DNA of 64,000 nt from Liolophura sinensis (lineage: Eukaryota; Mollusca; Polyplacophora; Chitonida; Chitonidae): assembly GCF_032854445.1 (NCBI RefSeq), contig NC_088303.1, positions 17,119,501 through 17,183,500 on the forward strand. Direction: 5' to 3'. How positions within the stretch are numbered: position 1 is the first letter of the stretch; every line of letters starts with the position of its first letter. Below are positions 17,901 through 29,254 of the stretch, piece after piece. The translations under genes were made by a program, and so were the position numbers. The notes under the pieces are model-generated. The model saw only the letters and a list, made by a program, of their open reading frames with translations, was not told the DNA's origin and searched no databases.

Positions 17901-20900
17901 TTGGCCGTTGAAACATTGTTGGTATGAGGCATTAGACTTCGATTGACCGTCGAAACATCCTTAGACCCTAGACATGATTGGTCCCTGGATATTTTCGGGA
18001 TGCAGTCCTTTTATCCCTTTGTCATTTAAGTGATGGTAGCATGTTGGCGGCATGGACTGGCCCTGCCACAAGAATATAAAATATATGTACACACACCTAA
18101 TGAATCCTCGTCATCATACGACTGAAAAATGGTACAGTACGACCTTAAGTCACAAGCATACATACATATGCATATAAATAGAATAAATCATAAAATACTT
18201 ACAGCATAGAGAGTAAAACCAGAACAGCGACAACAGTGTAATAGTTGGATATATAATCGTCACATGTGACCGGAGAAAACGACCTCTTCTCAGTTTACCT
18301 CAGTTATGGTTTATCCACCGTATTTTTCATGCGAAGGGTGTCATCTGGAGATGTTTTATTCGTGAATAAATGTAATGTCATCTGTTTCAGAATTGATGCT
18401 CCATCATTACTTAATATAATCACCATATTTTTCATTGCATTGCTATGCGAATGTATACATGTAGATAATTTGTTCCCAGGGTGACCTAGGTGCCACGCCC
18501 TTGTAACTACGCCATACTGAACAATGACTGTGAGATGGTGGACCTTCTTCTGGATAACGGAGCTAGATTGGACATACCGTTAACACAGGGTGAGGTAAGG
18601 CAAGAGGAATTAAGGAAGTGTCAAACAGTGAGTATTAAACCCAAGAGATGAGATTTAGGAGATGTATGTGTTGGAAGTGGAGTAATTAATTTATCAGTAT
18701 GTCGGTAATTCAGTGCGAAATGAACAGTTCACAGTTTGATCCTCTGCCGGGTTGTTTGTTTACTTATCCTTTAGAAAGTTACCACAGGGTAAGGTGATAT
18801 CCGTCCATGTTCGACGTATCTTCTTCTGTATGTTCTCCTGTATAACTGTTAGATTTTCAAAATTAGATTCATATTGTGATAATGCTCTATTTACATAACT
18901 GTACATTCTGTTCCTAATCCTGAGTACACCATGATGTCATAGGTGGCGCGTGAGTTGCTGGTATTTACATGACAGTTAAAATAAAACCCTGATTGAGGTG
19001 AACTGACAGGAAGCCGGGTTTGAACAGTTATGTATGCCCATTTGCCAACTATCACACTGTCCTTGCTGCTGTGGTTTTAAATTGTTTTACTGATAAAAAT
19101 GTTTCTGTTCTTTTTTTCAGCATGAGATACCTTTGTTCATGTCACTGTTATCTGGAGACCATGAAATTGAAGTGAAAACGTTATGCAAGGTTGTGGATAG
19201 ACTGTCCAAAAATAACATGAAAAAGATGTTTTTCCGGGTAAGTTTATAACTGGATCATTTGTTTCAGGGCTTAAGAGGAATTCCGACAGCATTATGGCCA
19301 AGTTGTGTTACTCACAATTTACAAATATTCAACACGGATCGTCCTTCAAATTATTAACCTGGTAGGAGCACCGGGCCATTTCCAGTACGTCGCTAAGAAA
19401 TACCCAGGAAAGTTAAAGAATAAAATGTACCATGATTTAAACGGATTGTTTAAACATGCTAAAGAAAGTTTCCAAAATAAATTTTATTTTTTTTTATTTT
19501 AAATGACAATAAATGCTATCCTTAAATGTTGTCACTCGCCTGTGGTGAGATTAACACTGAGGGTAAGGCATTGTATTTTTCCCAGGGCAGTAATCTTTTA
19601 CTACACTGTATTGACCACGATGTAGAACCGGAAGTGGTAGACTGTATCCTGAAGAAAGGGGGCGCTGCTCTTCTCACGTGCCGTGACCAGGTAAAGATAT
19701 GCTAGGTGTTGAACTATGTGTGATTCAATAAAGTATGGTGTTAAACAACAGTCAAGTAAATAATAATTAAAACATTCAAAAAACCCAGTGTCCCTTTTGA
19801 TAAACAACAGCAAGGTATCAGATTTCTTAACTTACAATGCATTTACCTTTACTCCAGAAGAGAAAGCTTGACATGTTGAAGTGAACTTGACAAAAAGAGA
19901 ATAAAAGACAAAAATTGGACACTTCTCTGCCACATATGAAGTCTTCTCAGATGGTTCATTATTTATTGTTGCTGCCCATGTATCTGTTGTAGGACAATCT
20001 CACCGCCAGGGATTTAGCGGATATCAGCGAGAAGACACGCTATGTGGATTTGATGGACCAGGTATACATGAGTGTCGTATATGCCTTCTCAGGGAGGAAC
20101 TAAACCTCTGACAGAACACCTACTTACATAAGCATGCATGTATCTACATTGGCATGCGTGCGAAGTCCTCGACAATGTGCGAAATCGAAGACAGACTGTG
20201 TAAGCGCTCATCAGGAGTACACTAAACCAGAGATAAAGTGTTTATATTTATATTATCACCAGAGCAGTGTTCGTTGTAACGTTATTATTTCTTATTTGCA
20301 TACCCATTGCGCAGTGTTAGAAATAATAAGAGAAATACAAGAACTGTGCGTTTTCCGTGTATATTGCGCTTTCCTTTATTTGTTTATCGGGTGCTGTGAT
20401 GCTAAGCAAAAACAGAAGGAAAAGAAAAGAGAAAAAAAACCACAAAAAATAACAAGAAAGTCATTTTAATCGTTGTACATGTATTTGGTACTTGTATAAA
20501 ACTTTTTCATTTCCGCAGGTTGTATCGGATTGGTATTTTTACCCGGAAACAGATGACTGTAACAGGAAACTTTTATGCCTACACGCCTATCCTTCTATCC
20601 CTCGGGTGCCGTTGGTGCCCAGTCATGAATCAGATAGCGGTCATTCTCCTGACCTGAAAAACAGACCGACTGGACATGAGACGGACACATTCTGGGATAA
20701 ACGCGAGGAATACTTGGTACAAAAAACAAGCGTGTCTAACATTCTGGTATTGTAATTATAAAGACGCTCAGTGAGCTGCACATACCAGTTTTATGGGCAT
20801 GTCCACAGCGAAAATCAAGCTCTCCCATACTTCCTGAGTCTCTGGTACACGTACCACTTAACTTTAGCTTGTTCTATCCATGCTAGTTGTGGCATGCCAA

Positions 20901-23900
20901 AAAAGAATTTTCATACGACAAATCTATATTTAGATCAAAGTACAATACTGTATTATTTTAAGCGCTTTTACGAAGCTGAAACGTTTGGATCTTCCAGCTT
21001 TCAGATTAGAATTAAGGCGACGACGAATTAACCATGCACGCTTATATATGCAGGCTTCACTACAAGGGAATTTGTATGATTGGGCCAGAATGTCTAGGTA
21101 TTGGAATGATGCCCATTAGAAAGTTGGGAACAGTCAGAGTGAAAAGAAAAAGAAATCCTCATGAATATGTGTAGATATGGCCATTTATTTACAGTTATAA
21201 TTACACCTATCTTCTTTAGTTCTCTCGTGCAAGCAGACGGTAATGACGCGACATTGTCACGTGACATTTGTTATTCACCGCGTGAATACTTCTGTAGGTT
21301 TTCTCGCAATTTCAACTTTGAAATTTATGGACTCTTGATCTCTGTTTTTTCCTCAATGAAATTTGAAGGATACCGTTTGACGTGTAAAAACTCACAGTAT
21401 ATTTTACACTTTTTAGCGCATGGTTGAGCAGTTTCATTCAGCTGTTGAGGAAGGTAATCTGGAATCTGCCGGTCAACTGATATACGTGGAGCACTATTCC
21501 CGCAACTTTGAGCCTTGTTTGGCAGACGGTAGAACGAAGGTTAGTAAGACACCTATCATCTTACATACTGTGCTCATACAGAGGCCCGTAGCTTGCCGGC
21601 TATTCGATAGGTTCGAAAGGTCTGCCATGGAGAGAGAGAGAGAGTGAGTATACATCTTACGGAGATTTACTAAACAGGTGCAGCCATTCCAGGAGAAAGT
21701 TTATGGTTGCTTGGGAGTGGGATAGATTCTTCTTTTTGCCTTAATTTTCTTAATTAAGTGGGATGTAGTTGTACATATTACTGATAGTTTATAAAATGAC
21801 GTTTACCTTATTATCAATCCACTCTTAGTAATGCATTACTACATTTTTCATTTCATGAAGTTAGGTGTAAACTTTTGGCCAACTTATACAAAGAGTCTGT
21901 CCGTATGCAATATTAAGAGATGGCAACATATCCTTGACAACGTAGAAATTTGAATTGTAATTTTTGCAATTTACTCCTTGATTTTATTTTTGTAAAAGCA
22001 TATCATGATGCTTTTCCTTGAATCGCGTAGAACATCTGATGGCAATCAGAAACGGTTGTGAATACCCGTGCATGTATTGCACATGAGTCTTGGTTTGTAA
22101 TGAATTATAAATTATTTCATCGTTCAGGTAAATTTCCAGCCAGCTTTACACAAGGCCGTCTTGAGGGGAAATCGAGACATCATGCGACTGTTGGTCGAGG
22201 CGTTCTTATTTCTCCTGGGCCATAGATTAGATTTTGTCCGTGACCAGGTAAGAGTATGACGTATACTGATGATATTTTAGCTGAAAAATTCTGAAGAGAA
22301 ATAAGCATCGTCAAACAGTAATCTAAAAATGGCTATTAATAAATTTCCTGAGGGGTCGGCAATAGCAAGATGAACGTCGACCAACACACCACCACCAACA
22401 ACAAGGAAACCGCCAGCCAGTAAAACTAGTCTTTGTTTTTTATTAATTAAGTGTCAAGTTCACAATTTGCCTGGGTTACAACTTAATATCGCTAGATTAC
22501 AAAAACACTATTACATTTGAAGTTGCCAACTTTACTGTAAACCTTGTGTATTTCTTTGTATCTAGTTCCACCGAACGGTGCTGCATTACGCAATGGCGGC
22601 TGAAGGATCAGAAGATATGGTGGCGTATCTGGCCGAAAATGGGGCGTCCGAACACGTTATGGATAAGGTAATCTGTACTATAATTAAGATATGAAGAATA
22701 GGCGTATGTATGTTACACATACAGCTTGAGGTTGACATTTATGCGCAAGTCTTTTTTTTTAGAAAAATGCTCATTGGTAATAGAAAAGGGCGTGGCCTGT
22801 TTCGGAGTCTAATTTCTTGAAACCATTGCAATAATCCCGTCTAAGATTTTGACAGGTCTAATGTGTTTGTGTAACAGGATGGCCGTTCACCACAGGTGTT
22901 CAAGGACCGGAAGGGCCAGTCGGCCATGAGAGACCTCTTGAGATACCATCTATTACAGGTATTTCTAGCTGTCTGTCTTTCGGCCATTGAAAGTTATCTT
23001 ATTCTTTATACCGATACGTGTAATTCTGAAAGCTGAAAGTGAAGATCGTAACTGACTTATAGAATTGTCGTTTTTATACACGGATAGTTAAGACTTCTTC
23101 AGCTACAAAGTTTGACTCACTTAGGCGGGGTATTTTAGAACTCTGAAATAAATCCCGTCGGGCTACATTATTAATGTTTGCTAAAATAGTGCTACCACAA
23201 GTGAAGCCTGTTGATTTTTATTGCAAGAGTTATGGCCCTTAGTAAACATAGTACGTGGGCCGTTAACACTTTCAGATATTATTTTGGCGTTGCATGCTTG
23301 ACAAAATTATTTACTCGGAGAAACTCTCTTCTAATCTATGGAGTCTGCACATATTTTGGGTTGCAATATCCCTCCATGTCTTTAGAAAAACCAAAGAGTA
23401 TGTCATCATCCAGAATTCCTGGAAGCTGGTCTAGGATCTCGGCTATGATCTTTTAATATGGGGTTAAGCGCAGATCACGTAGATGGGGTGGCCACCCTTA
23501 GACCGATATCTCGAGCTACCTTGGAGGCAAGCAGTTCACCTAAACGTGATAATCGTGTAGGCCTATGTTGTGAATGGTAATACTATGTTTCTTTTCATCG
23601 GCGAATGTTTGGTGTTATATGCACGTGTAGAACATCATTTATCACGATTATCTGTTGGCAGGATTTTACTCAAGCTGAGCCAGACCCGTGGTCGGTACCT
23701 ATGCCTGTTCCCATCATTGGTTACCTCAAAAAGTGTGCTCAGGATCATAAACACGGACACCGACTAGGCTTAAGTCATCATCATCATTATCATCACCATA
23801 CCACTGACAGAAGTCATCACCACGTTAAGGCTGCAAAAAACTTATCAGCAATAGCCCAAAGGACAGACGATCTCGATGATGAAATTACAGAGGAAAGTGA

Positions 23901-24006
23901 AACTGAAAGTAATCAAGAGACAAATCGATACGAAATGGAGGACAAAGGAGAACAGTTGAGTCCAAACCAAATGCATGAACAATCATCATGGTGTTTAATA
24001 TTGTGA
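14946..24006 (+). CDS. Ankyrin-repeat protein with His-rich region and C-terminal CaaX box; one frame-disrupted exon
   Basis: Exons: 14946-15077, 15885-15989, 16136-16216, 16734-16820, 16972-17055, 17526-17618, 18480-18594, 19121-19237, 19586-19690, 19993-20061, 20519-20716, 21417-21539, 22128-22247, 22566-22667, 22878-22958, 23662-24006. Every intron is phase 0 and every exon is a multiple of 3 except 18480-18594 (115 nt). About 651 residues are visible if that exon's extra base is discounted. Ankyrin-type motifs include SGNTPLQEYL, EGRTPFALAYF, CEMVDLLLDNGARLD, QPALHKAVLRGNRDIMRLLV, HRTVLHYAMAAEGSEDMVAY and DGRSPQVF. Several repeats are degenerate. The last exon carries HHHHYHHH plus SHHH, an acidic stretch (DDLDDEITEESETES) and ends SSWCLIL-stop, a CaaX box whose final Leu predicts geranylgeranylation and membrane attachment. 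The 20519-20716 exon uses a weak GTACAA donor; without splicing the frame would end at 20755, and ATG 21420 could then start a second transcript. The 5' end is uncertain because of the N gap. No named ortholog is recognised. Confidence 0.85.
15257..15480 (+). repeat. SINE-1 copy in an ankyrin-gene intron
   Basis: Head GTGGCCCCCGTGGCCGAGGT, B box GAGTTCAAGTCC, and tail ACGGCGTAAAACACTAATCA with AAATAAATAAA. The segment before GGTCGTGGGTTTC is deleted. Confidence 0.9.
16405..16556 (-). repeat. SINE-1 copy lacking the 3' tail
   Basis: Reverse orientation. The head (AGCCTCTGTGGCTCAGTTGG) and B box (GAGTTCAAGTCC) are present, but the GTACGGCG tail half is missing. It lies in an ankyrin-gene intron. 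Confidence 0.85.
17758..17960. repeat. 42-bp minisatellite, about 4.8 units
   Basis: Units begin GAGGCAATAGATTTTGATTG or GAGGCATTAGGCTTTGATTG and alternate, so an 84-bp higher-order period is visible. Most units carry ATTGG, the complement of a CCAAT box. Located in an intron of the ankyrin gene. Confidence 0.9.
18060..18172 (+). repeat. SINE-2 3' part
   Basis: CACACACCTAATGAATCCTC, then ACGACTGAAAAATGGTACAG and a degenerate tail (TACGACCTTAAGTCACAAGC) match the 3' half of the full SINE-2 copy at 33061. Confidence 0.8.
18184..18345 (+). repeat. Interspersed repeat family A, + copy
   Basis: Begins CTTACAGCATAGAGAGTAAA and runs through CGACAACAGTGTAATAGTTG, CGACCTCTTCTCAGTTTACC. Related copies are at 18925 (-), 28540 (-), 36985 (+), 37540 (-), 41785 (+) and 45930 (+). 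Confidence 0.75.
18925..19085 (-). repeat. Interspersed repeat family A, - copy
   Basis: AGTTAAAATAAAACCCTGAT, GCCAACTATCACACTGTCCT and TGCTGCTGTGGTTTTA are the reverse complement of family A. Together with 18184-18345 it brackets the ankyrin exon 18480-18594 as an inverted pair of moderate identity. Confidence 0.75.
19715..19765 (+). repeat. SINE-1 tail remnant
   Basis: AATAAAGTATGGTGTTAAAC followed by AACAGTCAAGTAAATAA resembles the SINE-1 3' end; very short and diverged. Confidence 0.5.
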
Positions 24007-25185
24007 TATTAAATGTTATATCCATTCACGGAGTATTAATCATTTTGGTCCAGTCTTGAATTTTAAAACTGATTTCCAGTAAAAGTTTATATTCTGCATG
24101 GTATACAAACCTATAGCTGTACTGAAACCACATTAGTGTTCTTTCAAACATAAAATTGTCGTACAATGTAAATTTATTATTCTTTATATAGTGCAGCAAA
24201 CGTAATCAAACAACACGCTCATGTAAGCATATTGGAGAAGCTGTTTTTTGTCTTTCCGATCATATCACATGGAATACTCTTCAAACATGAGCAATGAAGT
24301 TGACGTGTAAAACCTAAACGTTTTCAGAACCGTTTTGCCAGATTACCATGTTTTATAGACATACCCTACTCCCCCAACCTTTTCACATATGAAAGAGCAA
24401 CTTTTATTGCACTTTATCCACATTTGGAATTTGATTTTGAAGACAACACTTCATTTGTCGGATTGGCCAGTTTTGTGGCTAATTTCACAAAAAGTATACT
24501 TTCATCAGTGTACACAGAATAATGTCTTCAGAACATGCTTGAATAAACACCTTGCAAACATGCGAAAAGATTGAAGAATTACAGAACCAGTATAAAATCT
24601 GTATCCTGCGACGCACACACAGGGGAGGGAATAAGGGAAGTAGATTCGTCTAGTATTTGAATTTTCCGATGGCAAATAGTTGGATGGATGGAGAACATGG
24701 GATTGCCTGGTGAAAATACCCGACATTTGGCAAGTAACTCGTCCCATATTAGACTTTTACCCCGGAGAGAGCTCAATGTGTATCCCACATGTCTAAAAGT
24801 GATCTCGAAAGAACTTTGTGTTGCTGGAGTTTGTCATGTGTAAGATTGCTCTGGCGATATCCTATACAGTGACATGGTTATGGAGCGTGGAAAATAAACA
24901 CTGGGAAAAGAGCCATGCATGTGGACCAAAACCCTTCTCGACCTAGCTGGATCAAATCCACACAATGCCATGTCTGATTCATTGGAGCAACAAAAACCGC
25001 GGAAGTGGAATGATTCATCTGGATTCTAAGGACTAATGTGAATGTAATGTGATAGGGAGAACAATAACTGTTAACAAAAAGTCATGTGGATTCAATATGG
25101 TCTATGGCAGACCGAGGCTGAGAAGGATCTATCTTATGCTGGCCGAGAAGAAAGGATAATAAGAAACATGTTGGTGGAATCTTAA
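24007..25185. other. 3' flank of the ankyrin gene and spacer
   Basis: Probably the ankyrin 3' UTR at its start. AATAAA at about 24543 is one candidate polyadenylation signal. No gene is recognised; the right end may contain decayed 5' LINE sequence (from about 25040). Confidence 0.4.
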
Positions 25186-27050
25186 ACCTGAGTGGTATGT
25201 CTTCAGTGACCAAGAAAACTGGACAAAAATGGAAACAAGATTATACCTACAGAACATGAATTTAAGTCGATTAACAAAGTCTGAAGCAGAACAGCTTGAG
25301 AGACAAACAGCTTATGAGGCATTAACAAATTGCTTGAAAAGTATGAAAAATAACAATGGATGGAAGCCCAGGAATGGATGGATTTCCTCTTGAGTTTCAT
25401 AAGATGTTTTGGAAAGATAAAGGATATTTTATAGTCAGAGATGGAGAAATGTCATGCACACAAAAACAGGAAATAATTAGGTATCTTATAAACCGCGTGA
25501 CGTTTTAAAAAACTGCTGACCAATTACTTTACTTAACGATAATTACAAACTAATTAGTTCCTGTATAGCAAATAAATCAAAATTAGCATTACTAAAGGTT
25601 ATTCATGAGGACCAGAAAGGTTTCATATCAGGTAGATGCATAGACGAAAACATTCGCGTAATTTACGATATTATGTTTGAAACAATGAACAGTAATATCC
25701 CAGGGATGCTTCTGACCATTGACTTTGAAAAGGCATTTGACTTCATATGATGGAGGTTTATTAACCAAGTGCTGGAAACAATGCGGTTTGGTAATAACAT
25801 TAAAAGATTGACACAGGTTTTTCAAACAAACATTTCGGCTTGTATTCTACAAAATAAAAATATGTCCTCTCCATCCTTAATTAGTATGGGTTGTAGAAAA
25901 GGAGATCCGATCTCGCCGTACATTTTTCTATTGTGCGCTGAGATTCTCGGTAGTATGATAAGAAACACTGAAAAAATGAGGGGTATAACCATACATGGGA
26001 CTGAACATAAAATAAGTCAGTATGCTGGCGACACTAAACTGACTCTGGGTGGATCCCAGGCCATCTTGGTAGAAACACTAAACTTCCTAAATTTATATTG
26101 CAAATGCTCAGGGCTGAAACTTAATATAGAAAAAATAAAAGCAGTGTGGATAGGCTCTTTGTCTGAATGCAATCTAAAACTACGCCATGACGTAAAGCTA
26201 GACTGAGTGGATGAACTAAACATATTAGGTGTTCAGTTCTTAACAACGGATTACATCAACATATGGAGAGTTAATTATGTTGAAAGAATAGCGGAATTAA
26301 AACTAGAATTACAGAAATGGAAATTAAGAAACCTCACCCTCCTTGGTAAAATAACGGTTATCAAATCTTTGGCATTTCGAAAATGATTTATCTTTTCTTA
26401 CCACTACCTTGCCCTCTGTTGTATGTTATAGAGAAATTAACAGTTTACTGTTTAAATTTCTGTGGAATGACGGGCCATATAGAATAAGGAGGTAAACTAT
26501 GACAAAAGATTATGCCTCTGGGGATTTAAGGATGATTAATGCCTTTTACCCAATCTTACAAATTAACATAGGTGAAACGGCTTGTTTGTGAAGAATATAA
26601 CTGGCAAACAATTTCGATTACACCTGTACACTGGGATAAGTTGAAGAGTGTTGGGGGAAGATACGTCAGAGATATCGTACAGACAATAAAAAATTATTTT
26701 GGATTGAAACATTCGAAGATTAAGAAGTATTTTGTGGAAAATCAAAAGAAGAACACCGAAACATATTAAAAGAACACTTGTGTTACAACCCAAATTTTAA
26801 AAATTCATCGTAATTCATTCAGAATTGGTATAAAAGTAACATGTTATATACTAAGGACATTACAAATATTAATGGTGATATTGCAATTTTAAAGACGTTA
26901 AGGACAAATTTGGAATAAAAGGTATATTTTTAGATTACAGTAAAATAAAAAAAATGGAGAGTCTAATTGATATAAAACTGAATATATCTAAAAACTGAAT
27001 ATATTTAAAAACGTCGTGTAAGACGACATGAACAATCCACTGTGGAAACC
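25186..27050 (+). mobile_element. Decayed L1/Tx1-type LINE (reverse transcriptase region)
   Basis: Broken frames conceptually give RT motifs in order: KSEAEQLERQTAYEALTNCL, DQKGFISGRCIDENIRVIYD, GMLLTIDFEKAFDFI, GCRKGDPISPYIFLLCAEIL, SQYAGDTKLTLGG, LNLYCKCSGLKLNIEK and LGKITVIKSLAF. This is the fingers-palm-thumb order of non-LTR retrotransposons of the L1/Tx1 type. The longest intact stretch is 25769-26206 (145 codons). The catalytic YADD box reads YAGD (Asp to Gly) at about 26020-26031, and there are many stops and shifts (for example the stop after AFDFI at about 25748). It is therefore inactive. An endonuclease domain is not recognisable; the element is probably 5'-truncated. Confidence 0.85.
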
Positions 27051-27385
27051 TCAAGGGATCCGTTTCACAAAACATCTGTAGCCGTCTAAGGTCTGTCAGC
27101 ACGCTAAGTGTCATTTACTACCGTAATGAGGCTACGAAAAAAATATTAACAAAAAAATAAGTAAAATATTACATATTAAACTACTATGTATGAATAACAG
27201 GAAAAGGTGATAATTTCTCCTTCAGTCTCGTTTTTGACACATAACTCTCACAACAGATGGTCGAAGCGAGACATCAACAACGCAACAGCAAAAGAGCTGG
27301 CTAGGGATTTTGGACTTTCAAATCTAAGACAGAAATGTTACCTGATAGTCAAATATTGTCTTTGTGAAACGGGTTGGACAAAATT
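27051..27385. repeat. Possible MITE-like inverted repeat with CCGTTTCACAAA ends
   Basis: CCGTTTCACAAAACATCTGT near 27060 and its inverted partner GTCTTTGTGAAACGGGTT near 27358 share a 12-bp core in opposite orientation, a layout seen in short non-autonomous DNA elements. The arms are short, so the call is tentative. Confidence 0.4.
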
Positions 27386-28250
27386 CTAGTCGGCCAAGTG
27401 GGTTAACGTCTGGGCTTAGCCTTTAGACTTTTTATGAAACAGGCCCCTGTCTTAGGAACTTGAAGTACCGCAGGCCCGCGTAGTTTTGGAGAATTTTTGA
27501 GATCTCCAGTCCCTCCCTACCGGTTGACAAATCGTGGCAGACACTTCAGCCGAGGATACAAACAAATTTGACTCATGATTATTTTTTCTTAAAGGTTATT
27601 GATTTCTCTTAATTTCAAAGAATCTTAATTTATCCTTAATGGGGGAAGTCAAACAAAAACACAAGCTAGCCCTGTAATGGGATTCTGCTCTTCTCTTGAA
27701 GCTTGACGAGGTATCTTGAATTACAAATCCAACAGTTAAAGGATTTAGTTTAAGAGTAAAAGTATTTTCTTAAAGCGGTGGTCGTGTTATATGGAGGACG
27801 TTGCCAGACAGAGTCCGGTAAAACCCACCTCACCATGCATACGATTAAACAGCTTGACATAAGAACAGCGGCAGATGTAATGATTTGAAAAAGATGGTAT
27901 GTCTCATTCGTGAAAGGGAAGTTTTCTTCATCGGTTATTTCTTAAGATCTCTTGAAACCAACATATAAAGTAAACAAAAAATGTTCAGTTTCGCTTCACG
28001 CCTGGAATTTCAAAGCATTGCCAGATTGTTCTCATACATTTCCTAAGAAGTCTTCGGAACTCGCCTGCATTTGGCATTTTGCCTACCTATTTTGAAGTAT
28101 AGGCAGAATAGAGGTCAGTTCCGAATAACCAGCATGAGTCAGGACCCTAAGACCCAGTGATGATGTACAAGTCCAATCATCTGAATTATGCTGAAAAATA
28201 TTAAGCATGATAAAATAAGTGAAATCTATACGTAAACGAAAATGGTTTAA
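27386..28250. other. Intergenic, no gene recognised
   Basis: No supported coding, RNA or repeat feature. Confidence 0.5.
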
Positions 28251-28481
28251 ATGGCGACATCTCATCATGAGCAACACGGCGCTTCAATTTTCCTCTACCT
28301 GTCAGTGTGTCTGTACCGTCTCTTTGCCATGGGCATTATGTTTCTGTTCTGTTCTGAGGATGGTTATCTATTCGAACGTTTTTGGAGGCGCCTTCATCAA
28401 AGCTCTATTCAGCTTTTTGTGAACTACATGCAGGTTACTCTGGCGATAGTGACCAGTAATTGCGAATATAGGCGAGTTTAG
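28251..28481 (+). CDS. Uncertain 76-codon open frame with hydrophobic N-terminal part
   Basis: ATG at 28251 opens MATSHHEQHGASIFLYLSVC followed by LYRLFAMGIMFLFCSEDG, a membrane-like segment, then FERFWRRLHQSSIQLFVNYM. GTTACT after ATGCAG at about 28433 could be a weak donor, which would make this a first exon. No family is recognised and no following exon was found; it may be chance. Confidence 0.2.
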   Translation: MATSHHEQHGASIFLYLSVCLYRLFAMGIMFLFCSEDGYLFERFWRRLHQSSIQLFVNYMQVTLAIVTSNCEYRRV

Positions 28482-28539
28482 AATGAACTTGACGTACATG
28501 GTCAAAATCGGCAATGTTTCCCTGAGGTTAATTAACTAG

Positions 28540-28640
28540 TGGATAGATTTCACCGGTTACGTACGTGTGACAATTTGCCAACTCACACAGTCGTCGCTGC
28601 TCTGGTATGTACTCTCTGTGGTGTAGTTATTTGCAAAAAA
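28540..28640 (-). repeat. Interspersed repeat family A fragment
   Basis: GTGACAATTTGCCAACTCAC and GTCGTCGCTGCTCTGGTATG followed by TACTCTCTGTGG match the minus-orientation copy at 37540-37715. Confidence 0.7.
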
Positions 28641-28876
28641 AATCTAAAAATATCAAGTTCATGCAGTGATTACTAAAATTAAATTAGGAAACAAAAATGA
28701 AATTAAACGTAGCAATATTGAGTAGGAACACATGTATATTATGCTGTATCATCAAAGAATAAAAAAGGCAGCAACAGTTGTGGACACTATATGTAGATTT
28801 GTTTTATGCCATATCATTAAACAAATGGAAAAAGGAAGAAACAAGAAATGTGAATTCAAGTTTGGGAATATTTGCT

Positions 28877-28902
28877 GGTTATATATATATATATATATAT
28901 TA
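28877..28902. repeat. (TA)n microsatellite
   Basis: About 12 TA units. Confidence 0.9.
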
Positions 28903-28944
28903 TACTGTATGACTCCAGAAATAAGATTTGTGGTTATCAGACCT

Positions 28945-29010
28945 CTCAACTCTCACGCATTCGGCTTCAATCTCACGCTCTCACGCAGCTACTTTAAAAT
29001 CTCACGCATT
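28945..29010. repeat. Cluster of TCTCACGC motifs
   Basis: TCTCACGC occurs four times within about 60 bp (AACTCTCACGCATTCGG, AATCTCACGCTCTCACGC, AAATCTCACGCATTCTG), about 250 bp upstream of the hAT-like start codon. This could be a transposon end or promoter motif; the role is unknown. Confidence 0.7.
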
Positions 29011-29254
29011 CTGAAGGTTTAGGGTAAAAAATTAAAAAAACACTGGCAATTGTTGGTTTGCTTATGATATTCAACTGACCAAAGTACGGGTCGTGTCTTC
29101 AGTCATCCGAGGGAATTTCGCATGTTTATTTTTAACCTCCCCCGAGTTGTCGTTCCTGCTTCACCTACTGATTGAAAAGGAACGATAACTCTGGATAGAG
29201 ATTGCGACGACAGTTCAGATACACGCAATATCTGGCACCACGTGATCTGTCAAA

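Noticed and set aside
28251-28481. Membrane-protein first exon upstream of the hAT-like gene as one gene
   Set aside because: No in-frame splice into 29255 and no family; retained only as a low-confidence open frame.
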